A DNA stretch of 8,213 nt from Myxococcales bacterium (GTDB taxonomy: Bacteria; Myxococcota; Polyangia; Polyangiales; Polyangiaceae): positions 1 through 8,213 of the forward strand of contig JAGQIY010000974.1 of the NCBI GenBank assembly GCA_020430865.1, read 5' to 3'. Numbering within the stretch: the first letter of the stretch is position 1; every line of letters starts with the position of its first letter. The position numbers and the translations under genes are program-made. A model generated the notes under the pieces. That model did not search any database and was not told the origin of the DNA. It saw nothing but the letters and a program-made list of their open reading frames with translations. Positions 5,740 through 8,213 of this stretch are shown here, one piece after another.

Positions 5740-7386
5740 ACGTCCTCTTGGCGGTCGAGGCGTTTCCTTGCCAGGCGCCTCGACCGAGCCCACGTCCACG
5801 TTGCGCTCGAGCAAGGTCACCTCGATGCGGCGCACGGGCACGTGGCCGCGCAGGATCGTCGTGCGCCTGCGACTCACCACCCGGCGATCGGGGAACTCTG
5901 CGAGCAGCTGCTGGGTGTCGATCTCGAAGCGGTCGTCGGTGACGTAGAGGATGCGTGGCGCGTTCCACCACTGTGACTCCGGGTACCAGCCGCCGAAATC
6001 ATCACCACTGGGGGTCCGACAGCCAATCGGCGCCCGGCGCTGGAGTCCCGCGTGGAGCTGCGCACAGATCACCCAATGCGGCGCGACGACCGGAGGCGTC
6101 GTTGTTCCGCGATAGCGGAGCTCCGTCTCGGTGATGGTCTGCTTGACCAGACGCACGCCGGGTTCCCAGGCGTGCATGTCGTTGGCGAGGTCGTAACGAG
6201 GCTCGTAGGCCTTCCCCAGGAGTCTCGGTGGCAGGTCCGTGCCTACCCAGACTGCGCCGAGCAGGATCGCCGCGACACCAATGGTCGCGCAGGTCGCTCG
6301 AAGCTTGGTCCCGGTGGCTTCGGGGAGGCGACTTGCCGCGAGGCAGAGCGCGAGGTAGGTCGGGCCCAACCAGTGTGGCTCCGCTACCTTCGACCACAGG
6401 CAGAGCAGGGCCAGGGGGAGGGCGGGGATCCAGGTGGCGTGGAACAGCAGCGCCCCATCCAGGTCTCCCCTCGAGAGCCTCCTGAGCAGGAAATAGCCGG
6501 CGATCAGGAACGGCGGTGTGACGTACAACAACTGGCCGCCGAGCAGCGCGCCCAAATTCCTTAGGGAAAACCCCGACGCGCCCTGGGTAGCCACCATGCG
6601 ATGCTTCCACATCGGATAGCCGTGCTGGACCTCGTAGGATACGAAGGGCCAGATCAGGATCAGCATCACCAGGAGCGCCCCCCAGGGGGCGATCGTGCGC
6701 AGATGCGCGCGGGCTTCGGGACGTCGCAGGACCACCGCCAGTGCAGGCAAGAGCAACAGCATGCTGATCTTGCTCAAGACCCCCAGGCCGAGGCAGACAC
6801 CAGTGAGCAGCGCGAAGCCCAGCGCGCGCGTCGAACCCGCGTCCGCCTTGACGAAGCCAGCAAAGCTCCCGAGGGCAAGTAGCCACAGCGGCGCGAGCAG
6901 CAAGTCGGGCGTGAAGCCGAAGAGGCCGATCGCGATCTCCGGCATCAGCAAGAGGGCGAACGCCGTCAGGTGCAGGTGCCGCTTGTCGCTCCCGAGCTGC
7001 CAAGCCGCCCAAACGCCGAGCCAAGGCACCGCGCTGCTCAAGAACGCGGAGATCAAATGGCAGGCGAGGGGCGGAGGGGCGTGGCCGTCACCAAGCCAGC
7101 CAGCCACGAAGCCAATCAGGCCCGGATGGTCGAGGTAGGCGGGCTGGGGGTGCAGCGCGTAGCAGGCGTAGAGGGCCTCGGAGTCACCGAAGCCTACCTC
7201 GGAAGCCATCCAGAGCTTCAGGGCGAGCAGCGCGAAGCTGAACGCCAGGGCAAACTTGATACCGCGAGGAAGCTCGATCGGCGCGCGTCGGGCGCGGCTG
7301 CGCGCCGAAAGCGACGGCGCGCGGCTCGCGTCGGGGTTGCCTGCGCCGGTGCGCTTCGATTTGCCGGGCTTCGGCTTGGTGGTCAC
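5671..7386 (-). CDS. GT-C (PMT/ArnT-like) membrane glycosyltransferase
   Basis: The product is 571 residues. A Lys/Arg-rich tail of about 40 residues precedes roughly ten membrane segments, the first at 43-61 and the rest spread to about residue 385, and then a soluble C-terminal domain of about 190 residues. The first external loop has GFGDSEALY at 65-73 and AYLDHPGLIG at 83-92. These match the Asp-Glu and Tyr-x-Asp-His-Pro signatures of the dolichyl-phosphate-mannose mannosyltransferase-like (PMT_2, GT39/GT83-type) family, which uses polyprenyl-phosphate sugars on the periplasmic side of the inner membrane. Here the acidic pair is Asp68 and Glu70, with a Ser between them. The GTG start overlaps the lpxB stop in GTGA, with GGAG eight bases upstream (7395-7398). 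That neighbour suggests, but does not prove, lipid A or another lipid as acceptor. Its 3' end overlaps the convergent lipoprotein gene by 69 bp. Confidence 0.85.
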   Translation of the reverse strand: MTTKPKPGKSKRTGAGNPDASRAPSLSARSRARRAPIELPRGIKFALAFSFALLALKLWMASEVGFGDSEALYACYALHPQPAYLDHPGLIGFVAGWLGDGHAPPPLACHLISAFLSSAVPWLGVWAAWQLGSDKRHLHLTAFALLLMPEIAIGLFGFTPDLLLAPLWLLALGSFAGFVKADAGSTRALGFALLTGVCLGLGVLSKISMLLLLPALAVVLRRPEARAHLRTIAPWGALLVMLILIWPFVSYEVQHGYPMWKHRMVATQGASGFSLRNLGALLGGQLLYVTPPFLIAGYFLLRRLSRGDLDGALLFHATWIPALPLALLCLWSKVAEPHWLGPTYLALCLAASRLPEATGTKLRATCATIGVAAILLGAVWVGTDLPPRLLGKAYEPRYDLANDMHAWEPGVRLVKQTITETELRYRGTTTPPVVAPHWVICAQLHAGLQRRAPIGCRTPSGDDFGGWYPESQWWNAPRILYVTDDRFEIDTQQLLAEFPDRRVVSRRRTTILRGHVPVRRIEVTLLERNVDVGSVEAPGKETPRPPRGRSWTLEQLGGLTAAGVVDLSLQP

Positions 7387-8213
7387 AGTCGCCGCTCCAC
7401 GAGCCGCGCGACGCTTCGGCTCGGCGTCTCGTTCAGCCGTGCCCCGAGGCGCTGGGCGAGCTCCACGCAGCTGGCGCGGTGTCTGGGCAGCTGGGCTTCC
7501 AGGTCCCTTGCGGCGGAGGCGATGTGAATCGGCTGCACCGCTTGGCCCACTAGCTCGGGAAAGGCCCGTCGATCCAGCACCAGGTTCGGCAATCCCACGT
7601 GGGGCACGCTCACCAGACGCCGAAGCACGGCTTCCGCGAGGGGCGCGAGGGGATACACGACGAGCGGCGGGCAGCCGCTGAGCGCGCTCTGGAGCGTGGC
7701 GGTTCCGCTACAGCACAGGGAGAGCTCGGCTCGTGCGAGCACTGCTCGGGCGTCCTGAGAGACGCCGATGTCCGCCCTGACGGCCGAGCGAGCCACGCGA
7801 ACTCGCAGGGCCGCGGGCAGACCAGGGCTCAGGCCAGCCTCGAAGCTCCAGTCGGGGCGCAGGCGTCTCAGCAGGTCCGCCGTCTGCAGCATCAGCGGCC
7901 ACAAGCGCTCCACCTCGCTCGGGCGAGAGCCTGGCAGCAGCGCGATGCGCCCCGTGAGACGGCGGATCTCCGGCAGTGTCCAGGTCACGGCTGGGTGCCC
8001 GACGTAGTGGGCGTCTGCACCCATTTCGCGCCACAGGCCCTCTTCGAAAGGCAGCACCACGGCGAAGCTGTCCGCGCTCCCCACGAGTCGCGGACCGCGT
8101 CGCCGGCGCCAGGCCCAGACCTGAGGCGGCGCGTACCACACGACGTGGATGCCTTGGGCACGGAGCCACCGCCCGAGCCGAGCGTTGAACTCGCTGAAGC
8201 CAACCAGCAACGC
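7383..8213 (-). CDS. lpxB: Lipid-A-disaccharide synthase LpxB, N terminus outside window
   Basis: The visible part is 276 residues with no start inside the window; the frame runs through the right edge. LpxB is usually about 380 residues, so roughly the first 100 are missing. The enzyme is a GT-B (family GT19) transferase at the inner membrane that joins UDP-diacylglucosamine and lipid X into the lipid A disaccharide. Recognisable blocks are FSEFNARLGRWLR, PPQVWAWRRRR, VVLPFEEGLWREMG, YVGHPAV, IALLPGSRPSEVERL, CCSGTATLQSALSGCPPLVVY and HVGLPNLVLDRRAFPEL, in the family order. One oddity is Gln (codon at 7689-7691) in SGTATLQ, where family members normally have Glu. A specialised paralogue is possible, though the overall match is good. 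The stop overlaps the downstream glycosyltransferase start in GTGA, so the two genes form an operon. Confidence 0.9.
   Translation of the reverse strand, partial: ALLVGFSEFNARLGRWLRAQGIHVVWYAPPQVWAWRRRRGPRLVGSADSFAVVLPFEEGLWREMGADAHYVGHPAVTWTLPEIRRLTGRIALLPGSRPSEVERLWPLMLQTADLLRRLRPDWSFEAGLSPGLPAALRVRVARSAVRADIGVSQDARAVLARAELSLCCSGTATLQSALSGCPPLVVYPLAPLAEAVLRRLVSVPHVGLPNLVLDRRAFPELVGQAVQPIHIASAARDLEAQLPRHRASCVELAQRLGARLNETPSRSVARLVERRL

Noticed and set aside
6002..7024. A 340-codon minus-strand frame inside the glycosyltransferase gene
   Set aside because: It is a shifted frame of the membrane glycosyltransferase, with an Arg/Ala/Gly-rich product and no domain.

Overview
The window is GC-rich, almost fully coding DNA with many GTG starts and ATGA/GTGA start-stop overlaps. 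The gene content (a DUF4266/DUF3570 envelope pair, heme-motif lipoproteins, a PilT-family ATPase, a lipid A gene) points to a Gram-negative deltaproteobacterial-type organism. It is most likely Myxococcota of the Polyangia group, but that placement is inferred from gene style and not from a marker gene.

Layout. At the left edge is the first 28 codons of a minus-strand gene (1-86). It diverges from a plus-strand gene for an unrecognised short lipoprotein-like protein (175-714). A hairpin followed by a T-run (719-760) fits an intrinsic terminator after that gene. Next comes a PilT/PilU-family type IV pilus ATPase (775-1854), then biotin synthase bioB (2003-2983). A gene-free stretch of about 240 bp leads into a four-gene plus-strand cassette: DUF4266 small lipoprotein (3223-3474), DUF3570 predicted outer-membrane beta-barrel (3528-4691), a lipoprotein with two CXXCH heme motifs (4688-5203) and a lipoprotein with a CX4CH motif (5200-5739). 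On the minus strand from the right edge run lpxB (partial, 7383-8213) and a multi-spanning GT-C glycosyltransferase (5671-7386). Its last 22 codons overlap the end of the cassette tail to tail.

How the genes may work together. The cassette is tightly packed, with both heme-motif genes joined to the preceding gene by 4-bp overlaps. All four products are predicted to be exported: one barrel and three lipoproteins, two of them with candidate covalent heme sites. This suggests an outer-membrane redox or metal-handling complex of unknown function and is the most interesting part of the window. The lpxB-glycosyltransferase pair is also joined by a 4-bp overlap. It suggests that the transferase adds a sugar to lipid A or another lipid-linked envelope molecule. 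The PilT-like gene and bioB look like stand-alone genes. No tRNA, rRNA, CRISPR array, insertion sequence or phage gene was seen.
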